Of a stretch of DNA of 61,742 bases, positions 51,846-61,365 are shown piece after piece; position 1 is the first letter of the stretch; every line of letters starts with the position of its first letter. Source of the DNA: Methanobacteriota archaeon (GTDB taxonomy: Archaea; Thermoplasmatota; Poseidoniia; Poseidoniales; Poseidoniaceae); assembly GCA_018650165.1 (NCBI GenBank), contig JABIGM010000027.1, forward strand, positions 1-61,742, given 5' to 3'. A program made the translations under genes and the position numbers. Under the pieces are notes generated by a model. It was not told where the DNA came from. It did no database searches and was given only the letters and a program-made list of their open reading frames with translations.

Positions 51846-52808
51846 ATGCCCGCCCACTCTTTTGAACCCATCAGAGGAAAAATCGAAAGATTCTCGTTTT
51901 CTTCTCTAAATCTAGAAAATCAAATCGGAGACCCCTTAGAACGGGAAGTCATGGTACATATTCCACCTAATGCAACTGGTAAATTACCTTGTATTATCTA
52001 CCTTGCACCATTTACTGGAACCGGTTTTGCTCGTGCTAATTGGAAGGCTTTTGGGGAAACGCTACCGCAGAGGCATGAACGACTGGTAAAAGACGGTTTA
52101 ATGGAACCATCGATACTCGTTATGCCAGATACCTTCACTTCGCTTGGAGGCAACCAATTTGTTGATTCTGCAATCGTTGGCGATTGGGGGACATGGTTGA
52201 ACACTGACCTACGGAATGAAATTAGTTCGCGATATGATGTCAGTGGGTTTGGACTGGTTGGAAAATCTAGTGGTGGCTATGGCGCCTTAGTTCGAGGTAT
52301 GTTGGACGATTGTTGGGCTGCAGTAGCATGTCATTCCGGAGATTGTGGTTTTGAAATCCTATATGGTATTGAATTGCCAAATACTCTTACACAAATTAAG
52401 CCTCATGGCGGGGTTGATGGTTTTCTCTCATATGTCAAAAATAGCAATTCGTTACGAAGTGCTGATTTTCACACATTGATGATTCTGGCTATGGCTGCTA
52501 CTTACAGCGATGGAACTCTTCCAACCGACGAAAATTGTATATTTGATGATGATAAATGGTCTGAGTGGAAATCATGGGACCCTCTAAACATGATCGAAGA
52601 TCACCAAAATCTTCCTTCTTGCTGGATTGACGTTGGCGATTCAGACCAATACAATATCCAATATGGTTTGCGACAACTTCACAACCGAATGATGGAATTA
52701 GATATTGGCCATGAGTGGGAAGAATTCCCGGGAACACATAGTGGAATTGACCACAGATTGGACCTTTCACTTCCCTGGATGGCTTCGAAGATTCAATCGA
52801 CATCATGA
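51846..52808 (+). CDS. esterase D/antigen-85-like alpha/beta hydrolase
   Basis: This protein has ~320 residues from ATG 51846; the track's TTG 51801 adds 15. LEREVMVHIPPNATGKLPCIIYLAPFTGTG is the family's opening strand and oxyanion loop. PSILVMPDTFTSLGGNQFVDS follows. VSGFGLVGKSSGGYGALVRGML is the nucleophile elbow (Ser in GKSSGG). DVGDSDQYNIQ carries the likely Asp, and FPGTHSGIDHRLDLSLPWM the His. It has no signal peptide, so it is cytoplasmic. The substrate is unknown; relatives include S-formylglutathione hydrolase and enterochelin esterase. Its stop overlaps the purM start (ATGA). Confidence 0.8.
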   Translation: MPAHSFEPIRGKIERFSFSSLNLENQIGDPLEREVMVHIPPNATGKLPCIIYLAPFTGTGFARANWKAFGETLPQRHERLVKDGLMEPSILVMPDTFTSLGGNQFVDSAIVGDWGTWLNTDLRNEISSRYDVSGFGLVGKSSGGYGALVRGMLDDCWAAVACHSGDCGFEILYGIELPNTLTQIKPHGGVDGFLSYVKNSNSLRSADFHTLMILAMAATYSDGTLPTDENCIFDDDKWSEWKSWDPLNMIEDHQNLPSCWIDVGDSDQYNIQYGLRQLHNRMMELDIGHEWEEFPGTHSGIDHRLDLSLPWMASKIQSTS

Positions 52809-53929
52809 TGAGAGTGGCGCGGGTGGCAAGTGGTATGGCAGAAGGCCTTGATTACGCCGGCAGTGGTGTCGACATCGATCTTGAAGGTAGTGCTGTTGGT
52901 GCCCTAGTAGGCGCATTATCACGGTCTGTAAGGAAACCTGGCAGCCCTGGAGCGCCAGTGGATTTGCCTGGTGGATTTGGCGGACTTGTTGAATTCGGGG
53001 ATAATTATCTGGCGTTAGCAACTGATGGAGTTGGTTCCAAATTATCGATTGCTACCAAACTTAACCAATGGGCAGGAGTCGGTATTGATTGTATGGCGAT
53101 GAATGTCAATGATTTGTTATGCGTTGGAGCTGAGCCAATCGCTTTCGTAGATTACATAGCAGTTCCAAAGCCCGACCCTGAGGTTCATGCCGCTCTAGGA
53201 GCGAGTCTAGCAGAAGCATGTAGGCGAGCAAGAGTTACGCTTGCTGGCGGTGAAACTGCAAGTTTACCTGGAATCGTCACAGAATTGGACTTATCCGGTA
53301 CCGCTCTTGGGTGGTTAGCAAAGGGTAGTGAAATTACTGGAGCTAATCTCAAAGAAGGGGATGTCCTAATCGGTATGCCTTCATCAGGAGTTCACTCTAA
53401 TGGGTACTCTCTGGTTCGCAATGTAGTGTCTCATTGTGGAGCGTCTTGGGAAGATGCGGCTCCGTTCGATTTAGATGAAGGGCGTATTGAGCGATTTAAT
53501 CAAGGCTCAATTACACTCGGAGAAGTTTTCCTTAATCCCACTAGAATTTACTGTGATCCTGTGGTTGACCTAATCCAAGAAGGGCCTTGTAATACTTCCA
53601 AAATCCATGGTATCTGCCATGTAACTGGAGGGGGACTTTCCAATCTTCTTCGCCTACATGATTCATTGGGGTGGCACATTGCAAACCCATTGCCAATATT
53701 ACCAGAATTCAAGTGGATTCAACAGCAAGGAAATGTTTCAGATAGAGAAATGCATCGTACATTCAATATGGGTTGTGGGATGATTATTGCTGTTGATTCT
53801 GAAGTAGCTGAATCTGTTTGCTCTTGGCTATCAGAGAGAATGAATGGATGCGCAATCATTGGAACTGTTGTAGATAATGGGCACAAAGTAACTCACGTTA
53901 ACCCAGAGATTCTGTTCGAACATTATTGA
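52805..53929 (+). CDS. purM: phosphoribosylformylglycinamidine cyclo-ligase
   Basis: This 374-residue enzyme closes the imidazole ring in purine synthesis (FGAM + ATP to AIR). LDYAGSGVDIDLEGSAV is the standard PurM opening (tYadaGVDid). GGFGGLVEFGDNYLALATDGVGSKL and VGIDCMAMNVNDLLCVGAEPIAFVDY are the dimer and ATP segments. ARVTLAGGETASLPGI, ALGWLAKGSEITGANLKEGDVLIGMPSSGVHSNGYSLVR and HVTGGGLSNLLRL complete it. The length is slightly above the bacterial ~345. It overlaps the esterase by 4 bp and is followed by trm1 9 bp later, so the three are probably one operon. Confidence 0.95.
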   Translation: MMRVARVASGMAEGLDYAGSGVDIDLEGSAVGALVGALSRSVRKPGSPGAPVDLPGGFGGLVEFGDNYLALATDGVGSKLSIATKLNQWAGVGIDCMAMNVNDLLCVGAEPIAFVDYIAVPKPDPEVHAALGASLAEACRRARVTLAGGETASLPGIVTELDLSGTALGWLAKGSEITGANLKEGDVLIGMPSSGVHSNGYSLVRNVVSHCGASWEDAAPFDLDEGRIERFNQGSITLGEVFLNPTRIYCDPVVDLIQEGPCNTSKIHGICHVTGGGLSNLLRLHDSLGWHIANPLPILPEFKWIQQQGNVSDREMHRTFNMGCGMIIAVDSEVAESVCSWLSERMNGCAIIGTVVDNGHKVTHVNPEILFEHY

Positions 53930-53938
53930 GGATAAATT

Positions 53939-55225
53939 ATGCAACCTGAAGGGTGGCCAGGACATATTTGGCTAGAAGGTAGAACTTCGGTTCACCTTCG
54001 AAACCATCAGTTACGACCCTCACATATGCCAAGAGGTCCTGCTGCAAAAACCGGAGAAGGTTTTCTCAATCCCGCAATGGCGCCTGCGCGTACACGTTCA
54101 GTGATGCTTTTAGCAGATGCTTTGGAAAATGGTTGGTTAGTTCCCGAGGGCAAAATTATTCGTGCATTAGATGCACTATGTGCTACAGGAGTTAGGCCCC
54201 GTCGGTGGAGAAAGGAAATTCCGTCTCAAGACCGATTGAGAATTACTGCTAATGACTTAGATTCGGATGCGCTTGCCTGGGCAAGAGAGTCTCATCGTAG
54301 ACATCCGGTCGGAGATAATCTACAATGGGTTCCAGAACCAAGTAGGTTCTCTAGAGAACAAGAAGGGGTTGTTGAAGGTGGCATTCATTGGATTGAAGGT
54401 GATGCTACAAGGTTGATGGTTCAAGCACCATTCCAGTGGATAGATTTAGATCCATTCGGTTCACCTGTTGGATTTCTTGATTCTGCAATTCAAGCGATTT
54501 CAAGAGTCGGTGTTCTAGAAGTTACTGCCACAGATACTGCAGCATTATGCGGCTCTGCAAAAACTAGTGCTGCACGCAGATATGGCTCAGTAGGAATTAC
54601 TGATTCGTATATGCATGATGATGCTACGAGGATTTTACTCGGGACAATAGCAAGAGTTGCTGCAATGCATGACAAATCAATTCATCCAATTCTTTCGCTA
54701 TTTGATGGCCATCATGTTCGCGTGACTGTTCTTCTAAAGCGTTCGAAAGAAGAGGCTTCTAATTGGAATCAAAATATAGGTTATCGGATTCGCTCTGAAC
54801 CTTATCACTTCGCCCCTCAGTCTGAAGGTGAGTTTTCTGGGCCAATGTGGACTGGCCCAATATTTGATGCTGAAATCGCAGGCAGAATTACTGTGGAAAA
54901 GGCAATTGAATTATGTGCGGGTAGAGATGGTGATTTGCCTGAAGATTGGGGAGAGGTCGATATCGAACATTCCCAAAGAGAGATTCAGAGGAGTGTACGC
55001 CATATTTCAGAATCAGCTGAATTACTATCTCAGGAACATTTGCTCGTTGCTGTAGATGATTTGGGTATTGCTGCCGGGGTTGGCCAAATTCCATCAATGA
55101 AGAAAATTAAGACGGGTTTAGAAGATGCTGGATTCAGAATGGCAAGATGCCATATGCCTGAAGCAATGTTTGCAACAGATGCAGATTGGCAAACGGTTCT
55201 AGATGTTACTAAATCAGCCAAATGA
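53939..55225 (+). CDS. trm1: tRNA (guanine26-N2)-dimethyltransferase
   Basis: This 428-residue SAM enzyme dimethylates G26 of tRNAs in archaea and eukaryotes. PAMAPARTRSVMLL (usual F.Np....RDlSv), IRALDALCATGVRPRRWRKEI (motif I region, l.alsatGiRaiRya.E), RITANDLDSDALAWARES (motif II), WIDLDPFGSPVGFLDSAIQA (DPFG catalytic motif, ~165), VGVLEVTATDTAALCGSAKTSAARRYGS and HPILSLFDGHHVRVTVLLKR are all diagnostic. The usual zinc-binding Cys set in the C-terminal domain is not evident, so the C-terminal part has diverged. GAGGATAAATT precedes the ATG. It overlaps the convergent PAC2 gene by 12 bp. Confidence 0.95.
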   Translation: MQPEGWPGHIWLEGRTSVHLRNHQLRPSHMPRGPAAKTGEGFLNPAMAPARTRSVMLLADALENGWLVPEGKIIRALDALCATGVRPRRWRKEIPSQDRLRITANDLDSDALAWARESHRRHPVGDNLQWVPEPSRFSREQEGVVEGGIHWIEGDATRLMVQAPFQWIDLDPFGSPVGFLDSAIQAISRVGVLEVTATDTAALCGSAKTSAARRYGSVGITDSYMHDDATRILLGTIARVAAMHDKSIHPILSLFDGHHVRVTVLLKRSKEEASNWNQNIGYRIRSEPYHFAPQSEGEFSGPMWTGPIFDAEIAGRITVEKAIELCAGRDGDLPEDWGEVDIEHSQREIQRSVRHISESAELLSQEHLLVAVDDLGIAAGVGQIPSMKKIKTGLEDAGFRMARCHMPEAMFATDADWQTVLDVTKSAK

Positions 55226-55957
55226 TGGGTCTGATTCATCTTCCGGCGCTGGAAGCATTGTTTGAGAGTTCTCGAATACTTCCCTAACACTATCTTCTAT
55301 CTTTCTAGCATCCTCTAATAGGGATGAAAGTGGAATCTCGATTTCGGTCAGTTCACTAACCGCCTCTATTGCTAAGGCAGCTGCTCTTGCATCTGGATAC
55401 ATTGGATTACAATCAGCCATAATTGCTGTGATGTCTAGCCCCAGCCGGTCCCCTTCTGCAATTAAGTAGCCCGCAATACCTGCAACAATTCCTTGACGGA
55501 CTGGTTCTATGTCTGCGTTCTTTAATCGGCTACGACCCACTTTTGATGAGCTTACGCCATAAAGTGCCCCGTCTCTATCATCGATATTTTCACGAGCAAC
55601 TCCATCGATAACTATCAATTGATCGAATCCGCCTTTAGTGAACCAATCAAGTACTGTATTTGCAAAAAGAACATCCCTCTCCGGACCAAATCTTACCTCT
55701 GCGGTAAATACTCCAACATTGTCGCCTTGATAGACTCTAACTGGATGTTTTGGGACCTCGTGATGGATTAAAGCCATGGCTGGAAATTCTGAATTTAGGA
55801 CGGTTCCTTGCTGCTTTAAGTTCAATTGGCTAATCACATGTGATGCTGCTATCACACCAACCATGCCAACTGTTGAAAACCCACAAATTGCAACACCGCT
55901 AGTCCTTGGATCAGCATCCTTGTGCAATACAAGGTCGTAGGTTGCTTGGTCTGCCAT
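55214..55957 (-). CDS. PAC2-family protein (proteasome-assembly-chaperone-like)
   Basis: This 247-residue protein has the PAC2 fold. SGVAICGFSTVGMVGVIAASHVISQLN is the typical opening (vligGfp.vGnvG.lA..yLi..L). GTVLNSEFPAMALIHH and VRVYQGDNVGVFTAEV follow. FDQLIVIDGVARENIDDRD (usual ..i~tl.G.......~~) and GIVAGIAGYLIAEGDRLGLDITAIMADCNPMYPDARAAALAIEAVSEL (usual GlL...a...gi....L...~~~.~pDp.AA..ll..l) complete the fold. Archaeal PAC2 proteins (PbaA/PbaB) assist protein complexes including the proteasome. The C-tail is acidic. The exact client is not readable. Confidence 0.82.
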   Translation of the reverse strand: MADQATYDLVLHKDADPRTSGVAICGFSTVGMVGVIAASHVISQLNLKQQGTVLNSEFPAMALIHHEVPKHPVRVYQGDNVGVFTAEVRFGPERDVLFANTVLDWFTKGGFDQLIVIDGVARENIDDRDGALYGVSSSKVGRSRLKNADIEPVRQGIVAGIAGYLIAEGDRLGLDITAIMADCNPMYPDARAAALAIEAVSELTEIEIPLSSLLEDARKIEDSVREVFENSQTMLPAPEDESDPSFG

Positions 55958-55998
55958 GTGACGGCCTCAGGTTGACTCATTCAAAGGTCTTGCGAAAA

Positions 55999-58900
55999 TC
56001 ATTCCACGAATTCAGACCAATCATCTTTACCAGCATCTCGATACCACCAGACTCCTAATTCGTCTTCGTACCATTCAGTTCCATGCTCATCAACTGTGAT
56101 TCCTGTGTCTTCGCCGGTGGCATTTTCAGATTCTCCTACATACTCTTCTTCATATTCTTCTTCGACGTAAGTATCCCCTTCCTCAAAGTCCGCAATAATA
56201 TCGGGCCTATCTGGAGTTTCATCGTCGATCGTTTTATCGTCGAATTCATCGAGTGCAAGTCCAATTGGAAGTGGTTTCGCGATTCTATCGGATTCTAATT
56301 CTGGCTCCATATCTAAATCGTCTTCTTCCCAGTCTTCAACATCGCTATTTTTAATTCTAATAATTATGAAGACTGCTAATCCCAGGAATGCTATTCCACC
56401 AACTCCTCCGATATACAGCATAGTATTACTCGAAGCATCGTCATCATTGGTCGTTGCTTGGTCGGTATTATCGGGGTTGGAGTCAGGAGTTACATCTGGC
56501 TCCTCGCCTTTCAATGTCCATGAAATTTCAAGCTTCAATTGCTTATCACCGGGTGATGTATAATCCAGAGGCCCTTGTATCAAATCGAGTTCCATTTTTC
56601 CATTCGTCAAACCAAGTTCTGAAAGGTTTTCCAATATATCAACTCGTATCTCTATTGTTGTACTTGCAGAACCTTCCAATGTAAATTCACTTTGACCTGG
56701 AGAAGGATTGAATTCGATATAATCTGGCCAATTAGACCAACCGTCTGGCTCTAATGAAATTTCGATGGAGAAATTATTGGGATTGGTAATTGTACAATCG
56801 ATTTCTTCATCCAAATCTGGATCCACTATTACTGCTCCACAATCAATCACCACATCATCCATTGTGCTTGGAATCCACGGTGTATCCGTCGTTTCGTTTC
56901 CGTCTGTTTCATTCTCTTCGATTACGGTGCCAAAAGTGACTAATATTATTTCCAAGGAATTATTTCCGGCATTGATCCAAGTAGGTTCAGTCAAATTGAC
57001 GAACAGTAAGCCACCGCCCGGGAAATTAACTAGGAATTGACTGAATCCACCATTTATTTGTGCGGTATCTGATAGTGTTACATTTGTACTACTATTGAAT
57101 ATGGTCCATTCAATAGTCGCCCCTTCAAGCATTGAAGCTTGTTCAGGATTTGTGGCCACAAGATTGACTCTCACGTCTGTTTCATTATCCCAATCTAACT
57201 CATAGACGGATTTTACTGGAGTGAATGCTGCATCTACAGTTACTACTCTGGTTACGGAAGTTGATGCTGAGGCGATTGGCCTATTTTGTTCATCACCAAT
57301 GTCTCCACTATAATTGACCCAAATCGTGACATCGCCTCTCAAGTCAGCTGCCCAAGAGCCCAATAATGAGAAGTCTGAAGAATGGACCCCCGACCAATTC
57401 TCTGCGAGTAGCCACGAATCAGTAGAATTGGCTAATGTAATTGTGACTGTCCCTACTGGAGTAATTTCAACTCCTCCACCCGTTGCGGTCAAATTGATAT
57501 CAAGAGGATGTCCAATACCAATAATCGGAGATGTTTCAATATCTATTTCAACAGGAAGATGGGTATCATTGCGTGAATAACTAGGCCCTACTGATGTTAC
57601 TTCTTTGGTATAATTTCCAAACGAATCTACTGCAACAACTGCGAACCAGTATCCTGTTCCATCAATTAAACCTGTGAATGTCATTTCATTCCAATACCAA
57701 TTCCCCCAGCCTATCTGAGTTGCCATATCCGTCGAATTGAATTCTGAGGTTGATGTGTATACGTCATAAGAATCGATTCCATATGGGTAAGCCAGGCTTG
57801 ACCCTGGTAGCAGGTCCCAAGTCACTATCAAAGAACCGCCGCCATCATCCTCGACATCAGTTACTGTTACTCCTGTTACTGCCTCGTGCGGGGCCGGGTA
57901 GGGTATGGTGACCTCTAGTAAATTTGAGAGATTGGAAGTTACACCGAATTGGTGTACACTCCTCACAGCATATGTGTATGTGTCTTCGACTGATACTACA
58001 TCATCTACAGTAATATTAGCCATTGAGATTGCATATGGTGAATCAATATCAATTACTTCAACCGACGCATCATAACGGAAAACTTCGAATCTAACTAAGT
58101 CGGTTCCAAAAGAAATCATATCGTTCCAAGCAAGAGTCACTTTCGATGGAGTTAACTCTTGTAGAACCAAAGTAGGGGTTGTGGGAAGAGAGAGGTCAGG
58201 GGCACCTGGTGTATGGATTGCCACTAAGTTGGTCAATGAGATTTTGCCTGCGTTTGTGGAGTTTACTGGTACATTAAGTAAATAATTTCCAACTCCTCCC
58301 GTCATACCTTGATTTAGGACATTCGTCAAATTAACTGTAACGTGAGGATTGTTTGCCACGAAGAATGTACAATCATAACCAATATCGAGATTTGTTAGAT
58401 TGAAATCGCCCGCACCTGAACTTTGTATTGTCATCGAATAATTTGCCATATAGATGCCGTATGAATCGATATATGATGGTTGAGCGATTAGTAGCGGATT
58501 CAAATCATCCCTGATACCATTGGTTTCATCACTCATTTCAAGTGGATCTAAATTATTGGATGAGTCTCCAGCATATCCTGCTCTGCTCATCTCTGCATTA
58601 CCGTCTCCATCAACATCTAATTCGATGCTGTGCCATCCTCCAATGAATACTCCAAGAGTGTTTTCACCTGCAGAAACTATCTGCTCTAACGTTCCGTCCC
58701 CATCCATATCCATAGTCATAATTGATGTTGGAATCGACCAAGGTTCTAACTCGAATAATCCAAGAGTCCCAATATTAGTGGAATTGATTGGACGGAATGT
58801 GATATAGCCTTCTATCGTTGAAGATTGCCCGTCTGAAATTCCGGAAACAGGGGTCAACAAATCAAGGTCGCCATCGCTATCAAAATCTCCCACTGTAGCG

Positions 58901-60147
58901 CCATTCAATTCGATTTGATTTTGTACTACTGTTGGATCCCATTGTGTTCCATTGTTTATTAAAAATGCATATCCTTGGTCGTTTGACCCAAGTAAATCGA
59001 GGTCGCCGTCACCATCTAAATCAGAAATTAAGTCGTTTTGTTTAATGTGGTCGAATGAAGTAATTGGCCCGCCCCATGCGCCTGCAAAGATTTGCCAATT
59101 GGTCCAATGGCCCATTTGGTCCATCACTAGAACAGAATTATTCCCATTATTGAAAAAATCCTCGACGTGTAATGAGATTAAATTAGCGGGCATTCCAGAA
59201 GAGCCGTTTGGATTGATGGTTTCTTCTGTTGCAGTTGTCAATCCAGATGATGAATTATCCCATACTTGAAAAGATAAAACTCCCATGTTATGGATTGTGA
59301 TAATATCGTCCATTCCATCTTGATTGATATCGCTAACCTCTCCTTCAATTAATCCGCTGGAAAGTGAAATATTCAATACTGGATCGAAGGATGATGTGTT
59401 ACCAAGATGTATACATGCTTGGCTTGTAACTGTTGAAAACACCACCACATCTTGATTTCCGTCGGCGTTAATATCGCCTACAGATAGGGATGTTGCATTG
59501 TCACAAGTTGCGATTGCTGTCGTGGTTGTGATGCCGTTGCTCGATGACCAATCGGCCCAAACGATTGATGCTGCGAATGAAGTTGTATTTAGTGCCGACA
59601 AAAATACAGGTTCGGGTAATCCATCGCCATCAATATCGGACTCTGTTACATCTTGATAATCACCAATTGGAAAGAAACCTCCTCCTGACTGTGGGGAGAA
59701 ACTAGCATTGAGTGTTGACGATTGGATGTTTGCTGAAGATGGGAGTAGAACTCCCGGTACTGCGGTTGATGACCCATTACTAGAAACGGTTGACCATTCG
59801 GCTCCATGATAGAATGTATTTTGATGTCCAATGTTTCCATATCCTGTATCTGTAAATTCCCATTCAAATATTCCATCTTCATCGATATCGATCCACACTT
59901 TTCCAGGACTAGCGTCGCTAGCATCAACTTCTATGTCAAGACTTACCGAGCTAAATGTGACATTACGAGGAACATCGATCGTTGTTGAATTATCAATTGC
60001 TCCACCTTGTAAAGTTACAGTTTCAGTAGCAAATCCGCCACTAAAAGTATCGATTGTTGTTGATTCCCCCGATGCTGAAGCAAAGCCAACTGGTAGAGAT
60101 GAACCAAGTAATAAAAGCATAATCAGGACAGGTGAGATGCGCTTCAT
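55999..60147 (-). CDS. large surface protein: FG-GAP/VCBS repeats, FN3, Ig-like domains, C-terminal anchor
   Basis: This 1382-residue exported protein starts with a signal peptide (MKRISPVLIMLLLLGSSLPVGFASASG). Residues ~150-520 hold about eight FG-GAP/VCBS repeats with Ca-binding loops (SDIDGDGLPEP, GDINADGNQD, SDINQDGMDD, SDLDGDGDLDLL, GDFDSDGDLDLL, MDMDGDGTLE, LDVDGDGNAE). FN3 domains follow from ~680, one with TDVEDDGGGSLIVTWDL, the same D...DDGG opening as in the giant propeller protein. Beta-sandwich domains follow to ~1210. A membrane helix at ~1243-1265 (MLYIGGVGGIAFLGLAVFIIIRI) leads into a very acidic ~115-residue cytoplasmic tail ending GTEWYEDELGVWWYRDAGKD, a Trp-rich WW-like motif. 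It may be an adhesin or integrin-like receptor. Confidence 0.85.
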   Translation of the reverse strand: MKRISPVLIMLLLLGSSLPVGFASASGESTTIDTFSGGFATETVTLQGGAIDNSTTIDVPRNVTFSSVSLDIEVDASDASPGKVWIDIDEDGIFEWEFTDTGYGNIGHQNTFYHGAEWSTVSSNGSSTAVPGVLLPSSANIQSSTLNASFSPQSGGGFFPIGDYQDVTESDIDGDGLPEPVFLSALNTTSFAASIVWADWSSSNGITTTTAIATCDNATSLSVGDINADGNQDVVVFSTVTSQACIHLGNTSSFDPVLNISLSSGLIEGEVSDINQDGMDDIITIHNMGVLSFQVWDNSSSGLTTATEETINPNGSSGMPANLISLHVEDFFNNGNNSVLVMDQMGHWTNWQIFAGAWGGPITSFDHIKQNDLISDLDGDGDLDLLGSNDQGYAFLINNGTQWDPTVVQNQIELNGATVGDFDSDGDLDLLTPVSGISDGQSSTIEGYITFRPINSTNIGTLGLFELEPWSIPTSIMTMDMDGDGTLEQIVSAGENTLGVFIGGWHSIELDVDGDGNAEMSRAGYAGDSSNNLDPLEMSDETNGIRDDLNPLLIAQPSYIDSYGIYMANYSMTIQSSGAGDFNLTNLDIGYDCTFFVANNPHVTVNLTNVLNQGMTGGVGNYLLNVPVNSTNAGKISLTNLVAIHTPGAPDLSLPTTPTLVLQELTPSKVTLAWNDMISFGTDLVRFEVFRYDASVEVIDIDSPYAISMANITVDDVVSVEDTYTYAVRSVHQFGVTSNLSNLLEVTIPYPAPHEAVTGVTVTDVEDDGGGSLIVTWDLLPGSSLAYPYGIDSYDVYTSTSEFNSTDMATQIGWGNWYWNEMTFTGLIDGTGYWFAVVAVDSFGNYTKEVTSVGPSYSRNDTHLPVEIDIETSPIIGIGHPLDINLTATGGGVEITPVGTVTITLANSTDSWLLAENWSGVHSSDFSLLGSWAADLRGDVTIWVNYSGDIGDEQNRPIASASTSVTRVVTVDAAFTPVKSVYELDWDNETDVRVNLVATNPEQASMLEGATIEWTIFNSSTNVTLSDTAQINGGFSQFLVNFPGGGLLFVNLTEPTWINAGNNSLEIILVTFGTVIEENETDGNETTDTPWIPSTMDDVVIDCGAVIVDPDLDEEIDCTITNPNNFSIEISLEPDGWSNWPDYIEFNPSPGQSEFTLEGSASTTIEIRVDILENLSELGLTNGKMELDLIQGPLDYTSPGDKQLKLEISWTLKGEEPDVTPDSNPDNTDQATTNDDDASSNTMLYIGGVGGIAFLGLAVFIIIRIKNSDVEDWEEDDLDMEPELESDRIAKPLPIGLALDEFDDKTIDDETPDRPDIIADFEEGDTYVEEEYEEEYVGESENATGEDTGITVDEHGTEWYEDELGVWWYRDAGKDDWSEFVE
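58610..59700 (-). repeat. FG-GAP/VCBS Ca-binding repeat region
   Basis: This part of the 1382-residue gene encodes about eight imperfect repeats of the form D.D.DG..D, each followed by a hydrophobic strand. The DNA copies are diverged, so this is an old protein-level repeat. Boundaries are approximate. Confidence 0.7.
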
Positions 60148-60364
60148 GTATATACCCGTGGAATTGAATGAATATGCCGCTCCTTCAAGTGCCTTATCCC
60201 TAAATGTAGAAAAATACCTCGTTTTTTCCGGTTATTGATTTAGCCGAATGTTATTTACTAATCAGGACTAATAACATTTTATTTGGTGATTTATGGCCCC
60301 GGGCAGGGCTTTTGGATGATTCAATATCATAATATTAGTCTGCAAGCAACCCGCTGAAATTGTT
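60148..60364. promoter_or_regulatory. divergent intergenic region
   Basis: This 217-bp AT-rich gap separates the 1382-residue surface-protein gene (-) from the winged-helix-like gene (+). On the + side TCAATATCATAATATTAG lies about 30-45 bp before the ATG at 60365 and could hold a TATA box. On the - side a GTATTTTTC stretch lies about 65 bp before the start and GTATATAC directly abuts the ATG. No convincing hairpin or operator was seen. Confidence 0.35.
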
Positions 60365-60904
60365 ATGAAGAAGAGCAAGGTCGGCGAAACAGAGGGTGGT
60401 TGTATGGAAGACGATGCAAGAATTATAATTCGGGCCGGTGATGTAGAAATAGACCTCTCAGGGGCACAATCTACAGTTGATGAACGCCTCACTAAATTAC
60501 GCGAGGATGATACTTGGTCAATTGCACTTTCAAGGATTCGTAATGCACGAGAGCGTGCGATAGAAGCCGCTGTAGATGCGGCCCGCGGAGCCGGTTTGCC
60601 AGAACGTGGTTCGGCATTCCGTGCATTAATCGAAAATTGTAGTCTAGTTCGAAAGCCAGACCAGGTATTAGGTGCAATTCAGTATCTTCGTGATGTTGAG
60701 GGTGTGAACGATAGCCCCCCTCGAGTTATCGATATGCTGTTCGAAGATGCTGGGCTAGAGCCGCCCGGCAATCTTTCTCTATACCTAAACCGGCTTCGTG
60801 AAAGAGGATTCCTAGTAACTCCTCCATCTGCGAAAGAGAAAAATCGCTATGCCATCGTTACTCCTGAAGGAAGAGCACATCTCGACAAATGTAGTCGAAT
60901 GTGA
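60365..60904 (+). CDS. hypothetical protein with winged-helix-like C-terminus
   Basis: This 179-residue soluble protein falls in no family that I recognise. The N-terminal ~40 residues are beta-like and charged (ARIIIRAGDVEIDLSGA). A basic helix (SRIRNARERAIEAAVDAARG) follows. The C-terminal half (DQVLGAIQYLRDVEGVNDSP...NLSLYLNRLRERGFLVTPPSAKEKNRYAIVTPEGRAHLDK) looks like a winged helix with a wing ending in 'Y.iT.eG..~L', a common pattern in DNA-binding regulators. ATG 60404 (MEDDARIIIR) is a plausible later start. The pentapeptide-repeat gene follows 13 bp downstream. Confidence 0.6.
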   Translation: MKKSKVGETEGGCMEDDARIIIRAGDVEIDLSGAQSTVDERLTKLREDDTWSIALSRIRNARERAIEAAVDAARGAGLPERGSAFRALIENCSLVRKPDQVLGAIQYLRDVEGVNDSPPRVIDMLFEDAGLEPPGNLSLYLNRLRERGFLVTPPSAKEKNRYAIVTPEGRAHLDKCSRM

Positions 60905-60917
60905 ATTGGGTGATTTC

Positions 60918-61340
60918 ATGGTAATGTCGGGCAGTAGCACCGACGAAGAAGAGGTTTCTCTCGATTGGTCATTTCAAAATCATGCAGATGAATTATTGCG
61001 AAGGGGTAATCATCCTCGGTCAAATTTTCGTAGGTCAATATTAGATCGTGCGGATTTAACTGAAGGTAATTTTGTCGATTCTGATTTTCGTAAAGCCTCG
61101 ATGGTCGAAGTCGATTTAATGAAATCCGCATTTGATAACTGTGATTTTAGAGGAGCGGATTTACGTAAAGCTCGTCTAAACCTATCCAATTTTAGGAATT
61201 GTTCGTTTGAAGGAGCGGATATCCGGGGTATACGTGGGCGATATGCGATTTGGCAAGGAACTGATTGGTGGAATGCAAAACTCGATGATGATCTTGCTAA
61301 AATTTTGGCTAAAAAATGGCCGCGTCCAGAAGATGCTTGA
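60918..61340 (+). CDS. pentapeptide-repeat protein
   Basis: This 140-residue protein (ATG 60918) is a short right-handed beta-helix. From residue ~30 it reads RSNFRRSILDRADLTEGNFVDSDFRKASMVEVDLMKSAFDNCDFRGADLRKARLNLSNFRNCSFEGADIRG. This is about 13 consecutive A(D/N)(L/F)xx pentapeptides. The N-terminus is acidic and the C-terminus ends in a short amphipathic helix. The track's ATG 60849 lies inside the upstream gene and is less likely. Some pentapeptide proteins mimic DNA and protect topoisomerases; others have no known role. Nothing here decides between them. Confidence 0.78.
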   Translation: MVMSGSSTDEEEVSLDWSFQNHADELLRRGNHPRSNFRRSILDRADLTEGNFVDSDFRKASMVEVDLMKSAFDNCDFRGADLRKARLNLSNFRNCSFEGADIRGIRGRYAIWQGTDWWNAKLDDDLAKILAKKWPRPEDA

Positions 61341-61365
61341 ATAAGTGAGTCCCGTACGGAACACT

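Noticed and set aside
55999-60147. Intracellular EF-hand protein
   Set aside because: The DxDGDG loops belong to FG-GAP/VCBS repeats in an exported domain behind a signal peptide, not to helix-loop-helix EF-hands.
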